Assembly (NCBI RefSeq): GCF_001704415.2
Contig: NC_030811.1
Coordinates: 78,758,069-78,822,068, forward strand
Direction: 5' to 3'
Length of the DNA: 64,000 bases
Origin: Capra hircus
Taxonomy: Eukaryota; Chordata; Mammalia; Artiodactyla; Bovidae
Made by a program: the position numbers and the translations under genes. This document shows positions 22,165-33,892 of this stretch, one piece after another (the stretch's first letter is position 1; every line of letters starts with the position of its first letter). A model generated the notes under the pieces. It saw only the letters and a list, made by a program, of their open reading frames with translations. It made no database searches and was not told where the DNA came from.

Positions 22165-22735
22165 CACAACTCATTCTTTGAAGTCTAACTCGTATATCAC
22201 TTCTCCTATGAAACCTATTCTAACTTTCAGAATAAAATTGATCATTTATGCATATGTGCTCCCTAAGTACTTTGCTCATACTAATGTTATTGCACTTATC
22301 ATTATCTGTTACAGTTATTTTGCCCGCCTTTGTTCCTGACCTTGATTTTGACTTTCTTAAGGACAGGTGCTATGTGTTAACTCTTGCTTTCTGTTGCTGC
22401 TGCTGCTAAGTCGCTTCAGTCGTGTCTGACTCTGTGAAACCCCATAGATGGCAGTCTACCAGGTTCCTCCATCCCTGGGATTCTCCAGGCAAGAATACTG
22501 GAGTGTGTTGCCTTTTCCTTCTCCAATGCATGCACGCATGCTAAGTCGCTTCAGTTGTGCCTGAATCTGTGTGATCCTATGGACAGCAGCCTACCAGGCT
22601 TTCCTGTGCAAGAATACTGGATTCTTTAGGAAGAATACTGGAGTGGGTTGCCATTTCCTTTTCCATTTTCTTTCTAGTGCCTCTCAAAGGAACAAATAGG
22701 AGGCAATCAATAAATGTTTGTGGAAGATAGACTAA
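22165..22735 (+). repeat. L2 LINE 3' end, split by Bov-A2
   Basis: Left part (22165-22394) carries the L2 tail blocks: tcacttctcctatgaaacct, ttattgcacttatcattatc and gacaggtgctatgtgttaac. Right part (22666-22735) carries the terminus: ctagtgcctctcaaagg... and caataaatgtttgtggaaga. The pieces are in order and collinear once the SINE at 22395-22665 is removed. Confidence 0.75.
22395..22665 (-). mobile_element. Bov-A2 SINE inside L2
   Basis: Reverse dimer. It begins with the (GCT)n end (tgctgctgctgctaagtcgc), then monomer 1 with ggcaagaatactggagtgtg, the linker with tgcatgcacgcatgc, and monomer 2 ending gagtgggttgccatttcctt. The second monomer has a small internal rearrangement near 22615-22635 (repeated aagaatactgga). 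Confidence 0.88.
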
Positions 22736-23428
22736 ACTGTACAATCTTCTAATTGTACATTCTTCTGAAAATGTTTATGTCAGTAGTTTCACATAAGATT
22801 TGAACAAAATGGGCAGTACAAGACAACAGATTTTTAAATTGTCAGCATTGTAGTATAAATTTACTCCTCTGTGATCCCAAAATATTTTGCTTATTTGAGT
22901 ATAACTGCACTTGTTACAATCTACTATTTATGCCTGCCTTTGCTTCCCCAACTGCAGTGCTTACAGTCAACATGTAAATCATATTGCATTATATTGCATA
23001 TTTCGTTCAAATTTTCTCATATATATGTGTATATGTATATATTTATAGAATCTTTTTTTTTGTTTTGTTCTAGCCAGCCCATTTATCAATTTAAAATTTA
23101 GAAATGAATGTTTTACTATATAACTGTGACTATACACTGAATCTTCTTGTTGGAGCCATGAGAGGAAGAAAGCATTAATTCCTTTTCACTTATTCCAGCC
23201 CATTTACCTTTGTTTTGTTTGTGTTAACTGAGCAAAATTTTGGCTGCAGTAACAAAGGTCAGAATAGCAATGGATTAATCCACATAGAAGTTTAATTCCC
23301 TCACATACAGTCAGAGGAAAACTATTCCTGGTATGATATGGTGGCTGTATCAGGCTCTGTTCAGTGCCGGGGTCCCAGCCTCCTTGCTGGTCTGCTACAC
23401 TCAATGTGCAACTTCCATTAGAAATCTG
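22736..23428. other. AT-rich DNA, possible old repeat at its end
   Basis: Mostly A/T-rich, with a short TATA/TGTA run near 23005-23050. The part from about 23230 (ggctgcagtaacaaaggtca) to the SINE, continuing after it to about 23770, resembles a diverged mammal-wide repeat that I cannot name. Confidence 0.35.
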
Positions 23429-23590
23429 TTGTTGTTGTTTAGTTGCTAACTCTTTTGTGATCCTATGAATGGTAGCCAGGTTCCTCTGTCCCCTGGATTT
23501 TCTAGGCAAGAATACTGGAGTGTGTTGCCATCTCTTCCTCCAGGGGATCTTCCTGACCCAGGGATTGAACTGAGCCACCCGAGAAGCCCA
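23429..23590 (-). mobile_element. Bov-tA SINE with internal deletion
   Basis: Reverse Bov-tA; tail marked by a gttgttgtt run, body caagaatactggagtgtgtt. The head loses about 30 bp between cccagggattgaac and tgagccacccgagaagccc, so the spacer between the Pol III boxes is missing and the internal promoter should be dead. Confidence 0.87.
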
Positions 23591-24239
23591 TTAGAAAAAA
23601 CATCCTTTTTTATATCTGTGTCCCAGCTAGCAAGACTGCGACAGGCCAAAATGTAGGGCATTATTTGCCTTCTAAGTCATGACCTGAATGTTATCCCTGT
23701 CACATTCTCTCACATCCCATTCCTTAGGGGTAAGTCACATGATTGTATCTAGATGCAGGGAAAACTGTTATCTATGTATTACGCTTAACATTGAAAGGGT
23801 GGGAATGGAAATGTGAGACAACTTGCAGTGTCTAAAGCAGACGGATTCATTCTCATTTTGTTAACATTTTGATGTCAAATAGTAAGATATAGAAAAATAG
23901 AATGTCTAATTTCTTTGCCAATTGGAAGAAAAAAAAACACTAATCTTTTTGGCAAATCATGTGATCTAAGAGCTTCTTATAGTTAGAAGTTATACAAAGT
24001 CTGGAGTACTAACATCGCTGACATATTGTCATTTAGTTATTTGTAGGACATTTACGTGCCTTAGTGACACTTTCTTTATTGACTAGTGTATAACAGTAAA
24101 ATTTTAATATACTTTGTTTTGTAAAATAGGCCATTAATATTGGTAGTTACCTAAAATTTAAAACTCTCTTCCCTCACCTCTATCCCTGCTTTTTTTGTTT
24201 TGCGTCCATTGCATTTCTATCAGTACATTTTAAACACAT
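23591..24239. other. Mixed DNA, nothing firmly recognised
   Basis: Left ~180 bp may continue an unnamed old repeat; the remainder is A/T-rich without coding potential. Confidence 0.4.
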
Positions 24240-24306
24240 GCCTGGCAGCTACTGTCCATGGGGTTACAAAAATATCAGACATGAGTTAGCAACTAAAACA
24301 ACAAAC
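24240..24306 (+). mobile_element. Bov-tA / Bov-A 3' scrap
   Basis: Only the last ~65 bp are left (tggcagctactgtccatggg, cagacatgagttagcaacta), ending in an acaacaa run. Confidence 0.7.
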
Positions 24307-25937
24307 CTTTACCAATTAATAATATTTATTATAATTATTACAGTAAAAAGCTATTCTCACACACAGAGTCTGAAAAAAAAATCAATCAATTCACATAAAT
24401 TTTTCCTCATTGAATGCATTAGTAGGCAAAGAAAAATTATTAGAGGGGACATTTGGGAGTACATAGGAAACAAGGAAAATTAAGAAAACTCGGAAAACAT
24501 GAAAAACACAAGTATAGCCGAAGACAAGGACTCCTACCTCTCCCAACCCTCTTGAATAGAATAGAAGGTTTCTAACTTTTCCATACCTCGTTTTGCTTCT
24601 TAGATAAACTGACCTCAGTTCAAAATACCTCCAAAACTATTTATCCATCATAGCTACATTCTCCCCACATCTGTGACTGACTGGAGTAGATGATTTTCTC
24701 TTTCTCTACTATCCCACATAAAAGAATAAGAACACACATAGACTACTGGAGAAAGAAAATATAAACCCATATATAATGTAATATAGCTACATAATAAGGT
24801 TTATTTTTCCTGAGGAACATTGAGAAAGCAGGTTGTTAGCAAACAGTTTCACCATGTGCATATTTATTAATTTACATCTATTTTTTCCTTATTATAAACA
24901 TAATAAATCTTCAAGGTGTACAAAATCAAACAGTACTTAAACATGTTATAAAGTGAAACTTTATTGATATTAATAATGTAATTCCTATATTGTCTAAATA
25001 TCAGAATTTTTAAGAAACATTTTAATTATTCTTCTGTATAACAAGGCAGATAATTATACAACAAATACATGATTTCTATTATTATATTAGTAACATTCTA
25101 ATATCTTGGAAAATCCATTTTGTGTGTGTATGTGTATAAACTTGGTTGCTGAAATTGACAAAAAAAATTATTCTTCAGTCAGGAAATATTAGATAACTAA
25201 AAGTGTATGCTTTTACATGATTTATCCATATGAAGATAATGCCCAATGTTGGTATGGATAACATGAAATATTCATACCCTCTTTGTGAGTATATATAGGG
25301 ATATATGTACAATTTGTCAAAACATGTCAAAAGCTAGAGCATATTCTTATACTGACTAAGAAATTGTATTCATAGGAATTTATTTTCTCAAAATAGTTAG
25401 AGATGTACTCAAAGACTTATATCTTTAAGGTATTTATACTAGTAAATGCCATTTCATTGTGGCATTTGTACTAGTAAAAATTTTAAACATGCTAAATTTC
25501 AAAGAAAAGGGTCAAAGAAATTACAATTGGTCTAACTAGAAAGACTAGAAACTCATTAAAAATCACAAAATTGTAAACTTTATAATATTGGAAAACATCA
25601 AGTAAAACAAAAATACAGTGTAAGGTTGATTAGTCAATGTTATACCAGTTTATTTGTGCATATTTATATTCATATAAATTGAACTAGAAATTTTAACAAA
25701 TCACAGCACTTGAATTGTCTTTTATGTTTTTTCAACATTTTCTAGCTTTTTATTTATAACTTATATATCAAAAATAACCATTGTGATAATGTTTATTTTG
25801 TGCATTTTCCCCTAAGACCTTGTTCATCACACTGAGTACTATTATGTAAGACTTTTGTTGTAATAGCAAATAGAACACGCTGATATCTATGAAACAGAAG
25901 TATGAATGGTTGATGTAACATCTGTACAAGGCTTAGT
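24307..25937. other. AT-rich DNA, nothing recognised
   Basis: 1.6 kb of A/T-rich sequence without recognised repeats, long frames or RNA genes. Confidence 0.5.
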
Positions 25938-26448
25938 ACTTAACCTAGATAGCATATTCAAAAGCAGAGACATTACTTTGCCAACAAATGTCCGTCTAGT
26001 CAAGGCTATGGTTTTTCCAATAGTCATGTATGGATGTGAGAGTTGGACTGTGAAGAAAGCTGAGTGCCGAAGAATTGATGCTTTTGAACTGTGGTGTTGG
26101 AGAAGACTCTTGAGAGTCCCTTGGACTGCAAGGAGATCCAACAGGTCCATCCTAAAGGAGATCAGTCCTGGGTGTTCATTGGAAGGACTGATGCTAAAGC
26201 TGAAACTCCAGTACTTTGGCCACCTCATGTGAAGAGTTGACTCACTGGAAAAGACTCTGATGCTGGGAGGAATTGCAGGCAGGAGGAGAAGGGGATGACA
26301 GAGGATGAGATGGCTGGATGGCATCACTGACCTGATGTACATGAGTTTGAGTGAACTCCAGGAGTTGGTGATGGACAGGGAGGCCTGGCGTGCTACAATT
26401 CATGGGGTCACAAAGAGTCGGACACAACTGAGCGACTGAACTGAACTG
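25938..26448 (+). mobile_element. 5'-truncated BovB LINE
   Basis: The last ~510 bp of BovB, starting at the NLDSIFKSRDITLPT-coding block and ending in gcgactgaactgaactga. The coding strand gives YGCESWTVKKAECRRIDAFEL and LRVPWTARRSNRSILKEISPG up to a TGA at the HLM-R codon (26230-26232). The same stop is present in the copies at 4236 and 51163. Confidence 0.92.
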
Positions 26449-26766
26449 ATGCAGAAATAAAAGAGGTACCATTAATTTTGTTGATGCGAAAATTGCCTTT
26501 GAGTTTATACAGTTCACAGCTCACATGGCTATATGAGGAAGGCTTCATAGGAAACTAAGAACTGATAAGAATGAGAAGGGTCCAGGAAATCCCTTGTTAT
26601 TAACATTTGGCCTCTGTATCAGAAGGGATGGGTGTTACTCTAACTCAGGATTCATTAAACTATGACCAAGTCAGGCACACCACATTTTGTTACAAACAAA
26701 CCCCGCAAAAACCTATTTTCAGACCACAGAAAATTCATTTGTTTATCCCTTGCCTCTTTCTATTAT
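26449..26766. other. Non-repetitive DNA, nothing recognised
   Basis: Short spacer without recognised content. Confidence 0.45.
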
Positions 26767-27034
26767 TAGAAGGAATTGGCAACCCACTGCAGTATTCTTG
26801 CCTGGAGAATCCTGTGGACAGAGGAGCCTTGTGGGCTGCTGTCCATGGAGTCCCACAGAATCAGACAAGATGAAGTGACTTAGCGTGCATGCATGCATTG
26901 GAGAAGGAAATGGCAACACACTCCAGTATTCTTGCCTGGAGAATCCCGTGGACAGAGGAGCCTGATGGGCTGCTGTCCATGGGGTCACACAAAGTCTGAC
27001 CTGACTTAAGTGACTTAGCAGCAGCAGCAGCAGC
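26767..27034 (+). mobile_element. Bov-A2 SINE with (CAG)n tail
   Basis: Forward dimer: monomer 1 from agaaggaattggcaaccc, linker with gtgcatgcatgcattgg, monomer 2 from ggagaaggaaatggcaacac, ending in about six CAG units. The triplet tail is a potential microsatellite. Confidence 0.92.
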
Positions 27035-27824
27035 ATTGCTACTATTACACTACAACAAAAGAGCTGAGTATTTGGAAGGATATAGCCTGCAAAGCTAAAT
27101 CCTCATTATTTTATTCTAGACAGAAAAGGTTTGCCAACCCCTGTCCAAAGTATAATGCAATCATGGAAACAAATCAACAACAAAAAAAGCAAGTAAATGA
27201 AAATCTCAGAGTATAGTAGATATTATTACTGCTCAACAATATATTTTGTTCTTTCCATTAAAAAAATTGCACTTTCCTGACCTCTTGAAATTAGGCAAGT
27301 CTATATGGGAGTTGCTTTAGTAATAAAATGTGATCAGAGTGCTATGAATTACTTCCTGGTTGAAATATTAAAGACATAATAAGGTATAAATAAAAAGTAT
27401 GTATTCCCATCCTCTATCTCATTCCTCTCCTGTAGTTATCAAAGATTTGATGATGTAGAGGTGTAATCTAGGATGCTGAACTCCTACCATGTAGAACAAT
27501 TGCTGTGGAGACAGCTACCTGGAAAGCTGCCAAAACCTGCAGAAAATGCTTGAGAAAGAAACAAATCTTTGACACTTAAGTCACTGAGATTTGGGGCTAT
27601 TTATTACTATATTTACCCAGCTTATTGTGACTGATACAGAGAGTAACTGTTTTTAAAAACTATGCATTAATAATTAACAGATTCACAGTAAAATACCAGA
27701 AAAAGATTTATTCAACTGCCTTAGTGCATGAACATGATAATATAGAATAGAATTCCTCAATGAAATTTGTGACTACTATCTTAAATGAAACTAAAATTTT
27801 AAGAAATGAGAAAGTATATACATT
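27035..27824. other. AT-rich DNA, nothing recognised
   Basis: No recognised repeat and no coding frame. Confidence 0.5.
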
Positions 27825-28440
27825 ATTTTTTAAATTTTATTGTATTTTTAATTGGAAATTTAAAATAATCAAAAAAAGTCACTCAGTCACATCCTACTCT
27901 TTACAAGCCCATGAATTATAGAGTCCATTGCATTCTCCAGGCCAGAATACTAGAGTGGGTAGCTTTTCCTTTCTCCAAGGGATCTTCCCAACCCAGGGAT
28001 CGAGCCCAGGCCTCAGGCATTGCAGGCCGATTCTTTACCGGCTGAGCCACAAGGGAAGGATCAGCCATAGGTATACATGTGTTGCCTCCCTCTTAAACCT
28101 CCCCCCACCATCTCCTTCCCCATCCCATCTCTCTAGGTTCTCACAGAGCACTGGCTTTGGGTTCCCTATGTCACATAGCAAATTCCCATTGGATATCTAC
28201 TTTACATATGGTAAATATATGTTTCAGTGCTTACACTTTCAAATCACCCCACCTCTCTCACCCTCACTGTGTTCAAAAGTCTATTCTATATGTCTGCATT
28301 TCCACTGCTACCATGTAGATAGGTTCATCATTACCATCTTTCTAGATTTTATAAATATGCATTTATATAAGGTATTTGTCTGTCTCTTCCTGATTTACTT
28401 CACATTGTATAATAGACTCTAAGTTCATCCATCTCATTAG
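27825..28440 (-). mobile_element. 5'-truncated L1 3' end, split by a SINE
   Basis: Right of the SINE (28061-28440) the plus strand matches the reversed L1 3'UTR and ORF2 end: atcagccataggtatacatg, a C-rich tract, gttcatcattaccatctttc and cttcctgatttacttcacat. The T/A-rich 27825-27875 part probably holds its tail. It is diverged and without coding capacity. Confidence 0.75.
27876..28060 (-). mobile_element. Bov-tA SINE inside L1
   Basis: Reverse Bov-tA (agtcactcagtcacatccta tail; gggatcgagcccaggcctc B-box region; ctgagccacaagggaagg head). It sits in the L1 3'UTR and therefore post-dates it. Confidence 0.88.
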
Positions 28441-29949
28441 GAGAAAGTATACACATTATATTTCTACTAATACTCCCATACCAACATATTTCACGGCCTG
28501 TAAACCATTATAGAATTAAGACAGTTTGCCAAATAATTTTAGTCACAGGAAGGAAAAAATAATTAAAATTAGATAAATATCATAAAAATAAATATTTGAT
28601 ATAATGCTATTAAATTATCAGCTATTTATTCTTACCTCAGTTTTAAGAAAAACTCTACTTTTTATAATTCTATGATTTTTTTTCACCATTTGTACTATAA
28701 CAAAATGGCAAATTGACTGAAGCAAGGAGCCCATTATTTTAATAATGATGAATTTCCCAGTGTTGTTTGTTTCTTTTGAAATATAGCACAAAAGAAAGTG
28801 AGATGTAAAAACTGAAGTTAGAATTTGGTGGAATTTTTTGTTTGTGTTTTTTGATGTCTGTATTGGGCTAATTAAACTCACAAGCCTGGCTTTTCATAGC
28901 AGTCATTAATTTTCCATAAGTTTGAAATTGAGATACTGTGGAAGATTTCACCATCATTTCACACTGAATGTTTGAATCCAGTTTGACCAAATTTCTCCAA
29001 CATATAATCTTATCCCCCATCAATAGTTAAAGCATCATTTGTGAATCTGAAAATATTCTCAATCTCAACCATTTAAATTTAGAATTCATAGCTTTTCCTG
29101 TAAACTAAGTTTCTAGACTCTCTTAAATAAATGGAAATAATAAACATTGACAGAAGGAAAAAACTTTAAATTCTGACACTTGTTACGTCTTGAGAAAATA
29201 TCTCTTGTGTCTATTTCACTTTTTATAAAAATGATTATGATGTGCTTTCCATTTAGAAATTATCAAAGCCACAACTTACTTTTAAAAAATATACCCACAC
29301 ATACATATAATCTACAGATGATAATTGATATCTATTTAAGAATGAATTTATACTAATTCCATTTTAAAACATATGGAAAGTAGATAAGGGAAATAAATTG
29401 GGGCAGAGCAACATGTCAAATGAAATAACTTCATCATAAAATTTCTATCATCCTTAATATCCTCCCTGAACTGTTGTAGCACATTTATTTTATAAATTGA
29501 GTCACAAAGGAATTTTTTTCAAACTTAAATTGGTGAAACTATTTGGAGCATGAAAGAAAAGATCAAAGGGGCCAGCTGGGAACAATGCACAGTGATCAGA
29601 ATTCAGGATTAGCTACAACACATAATAATCCTAATTATCAATCTTTAATTAAACCACAGGGAGAACTTATGCCCTGAATAAACTTGTGCTCACAGTTTTT
29701 TCTGACTTCAAGATAGAAGGTTTTGATGTTTCTAAATATCAGTCAACAAGGAAGCTTATTGAATGTCTTATGAATCTATGGAAATCTAAAGTCAAGCGCA
29801 TATGTTGAATGTTCAAGACAAAATATGGTCTTCAAGGGTGTTGCAAAATATTTCAGTTTAGCAAAGTAATTACTTATGATATAATTGACAAATTTATGAA
29901 TGCCCACCCGATGAATTAAATAATAGAATTAAAGATGAATTTACTGCAG
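28441..29949. other. AT-rich DNA, nothing recognised
   Basis: 1.5 kb without recognised repeats or coding frames. Confidence 0.5.
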
Positions 29950-30500
29950 ATGGTGATTGCAGCCATGAAATTAAAAGACACTTACTCCTTGGAAGAAAAG
30001 TTATGACCAACCTAGATAGCATATTCAAAAGCAGAGACATTACTGTGCCGACTAAGGTCCATCCAGTCAAGGCTATGGTTTTTCCAGTAGTCATGTATGG
30101 ATGTGAGAGTTGGACTGTGAAGAAGGCTGAGCGCCGAAGAATTGATGTGTTTGAAGACTCTTGAGAGTCCCTTGGACTGCAAGGAGATCCAACCAGTCCA
30201 TTCTGAAGGAGATCAACCCTGGGATTTCTTTGGAAGGAATGATGTTAAAGCTGAAACTCCAGTACTTTGGCCACCTCATGGGAAGAGTTGACTCATTGGA
30301 AAAAACTTTGATGCTGGGAGGGATTGGGGGCAGGAGAAGAAGGGGACGACAGAGGATGAGATCGCTGGATGGCATCACGGACTCGATGGACGTGAGTCTG
30401 AGTGAACTCCGGGAGATGGTGATAGACAGGGAGGCCTGGCGTGCTGTGATTCATGGGGTCGCAAAAGTCAGACACGATTGAGCGACTGAACTGAACTGAA
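29950..30500 (+). mobile_element. 5'-truncated BovB LINE
   Basis: The last ~550 bp of BovB, beginning at the ITADGDCSHEIKRHLLL-coding block (minus its start) and ending gcgactgaactgaactga. A ~20-bp deletion near 30150 removes the ELWCWRR codons and shifts the frame. The codon after HLM is GGA here, so this copy escaped the TGA seen in three others. The 106-codon frame at 30161-30481 is the BovB C-terminus (GGRRRRGRQRMRSLDGITDS). Confidence 0.92.
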
Positions 30501-31091
30501 AGAATATCAACAATATATTTAATGAATTTATTTAAAAATAACCTATAGTTGCAAAGCAGACATCCTCTGGAGGGAAAAAAAAGCCAAATGGGTTTATGTG
30601 GCTAGGAATGGTATTAATGTGAGTTAACTTATACTTGTAGGAGAAGACCATTCCAAGTACCTTGAATAAATTTCATACTTATCTTCCTGGCTATTGCGCT
30701 GACCCTAGAAGTTCTTATTAGAGCCTATTCTTGAGTACGGCACACCGCAGTTTCGTCAAGGATGCAACTACAATGAGTGATTTTTTTTTTTCATTAAGGA
30801 AGATTCAATGTTAATTTGCACCTGTGTTAAATTTAATCAGTATTACACAATGTTACAGTTTCCCCAATAACCTTAGGCTTCTTCTAAAACTGTTTGTTTG
30901 TTTTGTGATTTTTCTTTTTGTTTTTCGGTGTATAAACAGGCTTGCTATTTTTAGTAGCACTTTTCACTTAGGCTTTAATTTTCCCTTTGTTTGATTTTTC
31001 ATAAATTCCTAGAAAATTAATATACTGAAGCATAGTATTTAATATCTATTTGCTAGACTTTACCTGCATTTTCACTTAGATGGAACTCTTG
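30501..31091. other. AT-rich DNA, nothing recognised
   Basis: A T run near 30780 and GTTT-rich sequence near 30890-30930; no coding frame. Confidence 0.45.
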
Positions 31092-32651
31092 TGTCTCAGT
31101 CCATTCGGGCTGCTATAATAAAATACCATATATGGCTGGCTCTTCTTTCTGCGTCCTCACATGGCAGAAAAGTAAGAAAGTTCTGCAGTATATTTTTTTG
31201 AATAAGGACACTGATCCAATTCATGATAGCTTCATCCTCATGATCTAATCACTTGTCATAGATCCCACCTCCAAATACCATCACAGTGGGGATTAGGTTT
31301 AGCATATGAGCACCCAGATCCTGCAGGTACCAGTGGCCAATTGGATACCACTCTGCACCCCGACCCCAGACCTAACTCTAGATCTGTGATAAGAGTAGCA
31401 GCTCTGATGATCTCTGAATCATCTTCTGGCTCATTCTTCCATTGTCTAACATAATAGCTCAAGCTTCCCTTAGATGTCTAATTCATACTAATCTTATCCA
31501 ATGGTTGCCTGGCCACATCCTTAATTTTCTCATTTTTTGTAATATGAATAGTCTGAACATTTTCCAAATCTTTAATTTCTGTTTCCTTTTTTGCTTACCA
31601 ATTCTATCTTTACATTATTTCTCTTCTCTCTTGTGGCTCAACTGGTAAAGAATCTGCCTGCAGTACAGGAGACCTGGGTTCTATGCCTGGGTTGGGAAGA
31701 TCCCCTGGAGAAGGAAAAGGCTACCCACTCCAGTATTCTGGCCTGGAGAATTCCATGGACTGTATAGTCCATGGGGTCACAAAGAATTGGGCACAACTGA
31801 GTGACTTTCACTTCGCTTCTTCTCTCCTTTTACTATAACTAAGAGGAGCAAAGCTACATCTTCAACACTTTACTTAGAAATAACTTTAGCAAAATATTCA
31901 CTTTTATTACTTGTAAGTGCTACCTTCCACAAAACAATAGAACACAATTCAGCGAAATACTTTGCCAATTTAGAACAAGGATGGCCTTTTCTCCATTATC
32001 CAATAACATGCTCCTCACTTCTCTTTGATATCTCTTCATTATGATCTTTACTGCTCATATATTTTATCAACATTCTGTTTAGGACTATTTAAGTATTTTC
32101 TAAAAAGATTGAAACTTTCTCTATAGCACTTCTCTTTTCTGTCTGAGCCCTCACTGGAATTGACTTTAAAGATCAATTCATGACAATGTAGGTTTTTTTC
32201 TAAAAACAGCCTCCAATCTCTTTTAGCCTCTATTCATTACCCACTTTCAAAACTGCTTCCACATTTTTAGTTATTTGTTATAGCAGCACTTTATTCTGGC
32301 ACCAATTTTTGTCATAGTCTGTTAGTGTTCCAATAATTGAATGGGTAGCTTATAAACAACAGAAGTCTTTTCCCTTATAGTTCTAGAGGCTTGGAAGTCT
32401 AAGAATAAGGAGTCAGCATATTCAGTGTCTGGTGAGAGCCTGTTTCTGATTAATAGACATCTTCTCTTTATGTCCTCACATGGCAGAAGGGGAAGGCAAG
32501 GTCTTTGGGGTCCATTTTATAAGGACACATCTCCTTTATGAGAGTTCTACTCTCATGACCTAATCACTTCCCAAAAGCCTTACCTCCAAATATCATCATA
32601 CAGGAGATTAGGTTTCAACACATGAACTGAAAACACATTCAGTTGATAGCA
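31092..32651 (-). mobile_element. Ancient ERVL-MaLR provirus with both LTRs
   Basis: Minus-strand MaLR (MLT1/MST-like) element. The 5' LTR is at the right (32310-32651), running from the gttgatagca end to tgtcatagtctg. The 3' LTR is at the left (31092 to about 31325), starting tgtctcagtccattcgggct, shortened and diverged. Between them lie about 800 bp of internal sequence plus a Bov-tA. Just inside the 5' LTR is a primer-binding-site-like ttggtgccag in element sense. MaLR internal regions do not code for a full polymerase (family knowledge), and no conserved frame is seen. Confidence 0.72.
31631..31817 (+). mobile_element. Bov-tA SINE inside the MaLR element
   Basis: Forward Bov-tA with perfect 9-bp target-site duplication tcttctctc (31622-31630 and 31818-31826). 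The extreme head start is trimmed (begins ttgtggctcaactggtaaag). The tail extends into ctttcacttcgcttc, the longer Bov-tA tail form. Confidence 0.93.
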
Positions 32652-33269
32652 TCCTGTAATCATGCTCTGTGGTCCTGGTTGTTTTTCCTCAACAGTGGAA
32701 TGTTGATAGATGGTATGGAAATGTTGAGTGACATTGGGAGTTTAATTTTATTAACAGTTGACCCTTCAAGGAGAAGTGGCTAAACCTTGCCATTGAAATT
32801 TCAGGGGGCTCTTTTTGATAGAAAACCACATGTCGGTATTTCCTATTACTTATTTATAAGACTAAGAATGAGCCAACGTTTGATCTCCTAAGGAACACTA
32901 ACATGTGGGGGATACAACAGTTTTACAAAAGAAAAAGGGAATTCAAAAGGAATAAAGCTGAAGACTAGTGAACGCTGAGAACATAAAGTACAAATTGAGA
33001 CCACAGGGAAAGAAATCTATTATCTATCTCTGATCTAAGAATGTGTTATAGATTTTTCTCAGTGAGAGAGACAGGATACCCTTTATGATCAAGAAAATTG
33101 TATTTTTTTCTTTCCGAAAGCCTAATGAAACTGTGTTGAATGTTGCATGAACCAAGCATTCTTTATATAAATATTACTTTTAAGAATGCCATGCATTGCT
33201 TTGAAATAAAAATGTTATAATTATGAAAGTAAAATCAGCCACTGCCCAGTCTAGTTTCATGTCTATTTC
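32652..33269. other. Non-repetitive DNA, nothing recognised
   Basis: Contains a few purine-rich tracts; no coding frame or recognised repeat. Confidence 0.45.
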
Positions 33270-33848
33270 TTTTCTTTTAAATTTGTTTATTTACTTTTAT
33301 TGGAGGCTAATTACTTTACAATATTTTAGTGGCTTTCTCCATACATTGACATGAATCAACCATGGGTGTACATGTGTCCTGCATCCTGAACACCCCTCCC
33401 ACCTCCCTAGCCATCCCATCCTTCAGGGTCGTCCCAGTGCACCGGCTTTGAGTGCCCTGTTCCATGCATCAAACTTGGACAATGATCTATTACACATATG
33501 ATAATATATATGTTTCAATGCTATTCTTGCAAATCATCTCACCCTTGCCTTCTCACACAGAGTCAAAAAGTCTGTTTTTTATCTCTGTATCTCTTTTGCT
33601 GTTTCGCATATAGGGTCATCATTACCATCTTTCTAAATTCCATATATATATGTTAATATACTGTATTTGGTGTTTTTCTTTCTGACTTACTTCACTCTGT
33701 ATAATAGGCTCCAGTTTCATCTACCATATCAGAACTGATTCAAATGTGTTCATTTCAATAGCTGAGTAACATTCCATTGGCATATGTTCCACAGCTTTCT
33801 TATCCATTTGTCTGCCGGTGGATGACATGTCCTAGCTATTGTAAACAG
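33270..33848 (-). mobile_element. 5'-truncated L1 3' end
   Basis: Reversed L1 tail, in order: tattggaggctaattacttt, cccctcccacctccctagcc, tcatcattaccatctttcta, gacttacttcactctgtata and tcttatccatttgtctgc. It stops abruptly about 45 bp before the BovB that follows. No ORF2 frame remains open. Confidence 0.88.
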
Positions 33849-33892
33849 GTTGGTTTCACGTCTCTTATTCCTTCTTCAGGACACCAATTTGT

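Noticed and set aside
27015..27034. CAG triplet array as an independent repeat-expansion locus
   Set aside because: It is the normal 3' tail of Bov-A2, as at 39741-39756 and 59538-59550.
27928..28422. A 164-codon plus-strand frame
   Set aside because: It runs antisense through a Bov-tA and an L1 3'UTR; no protein family is recognisable.
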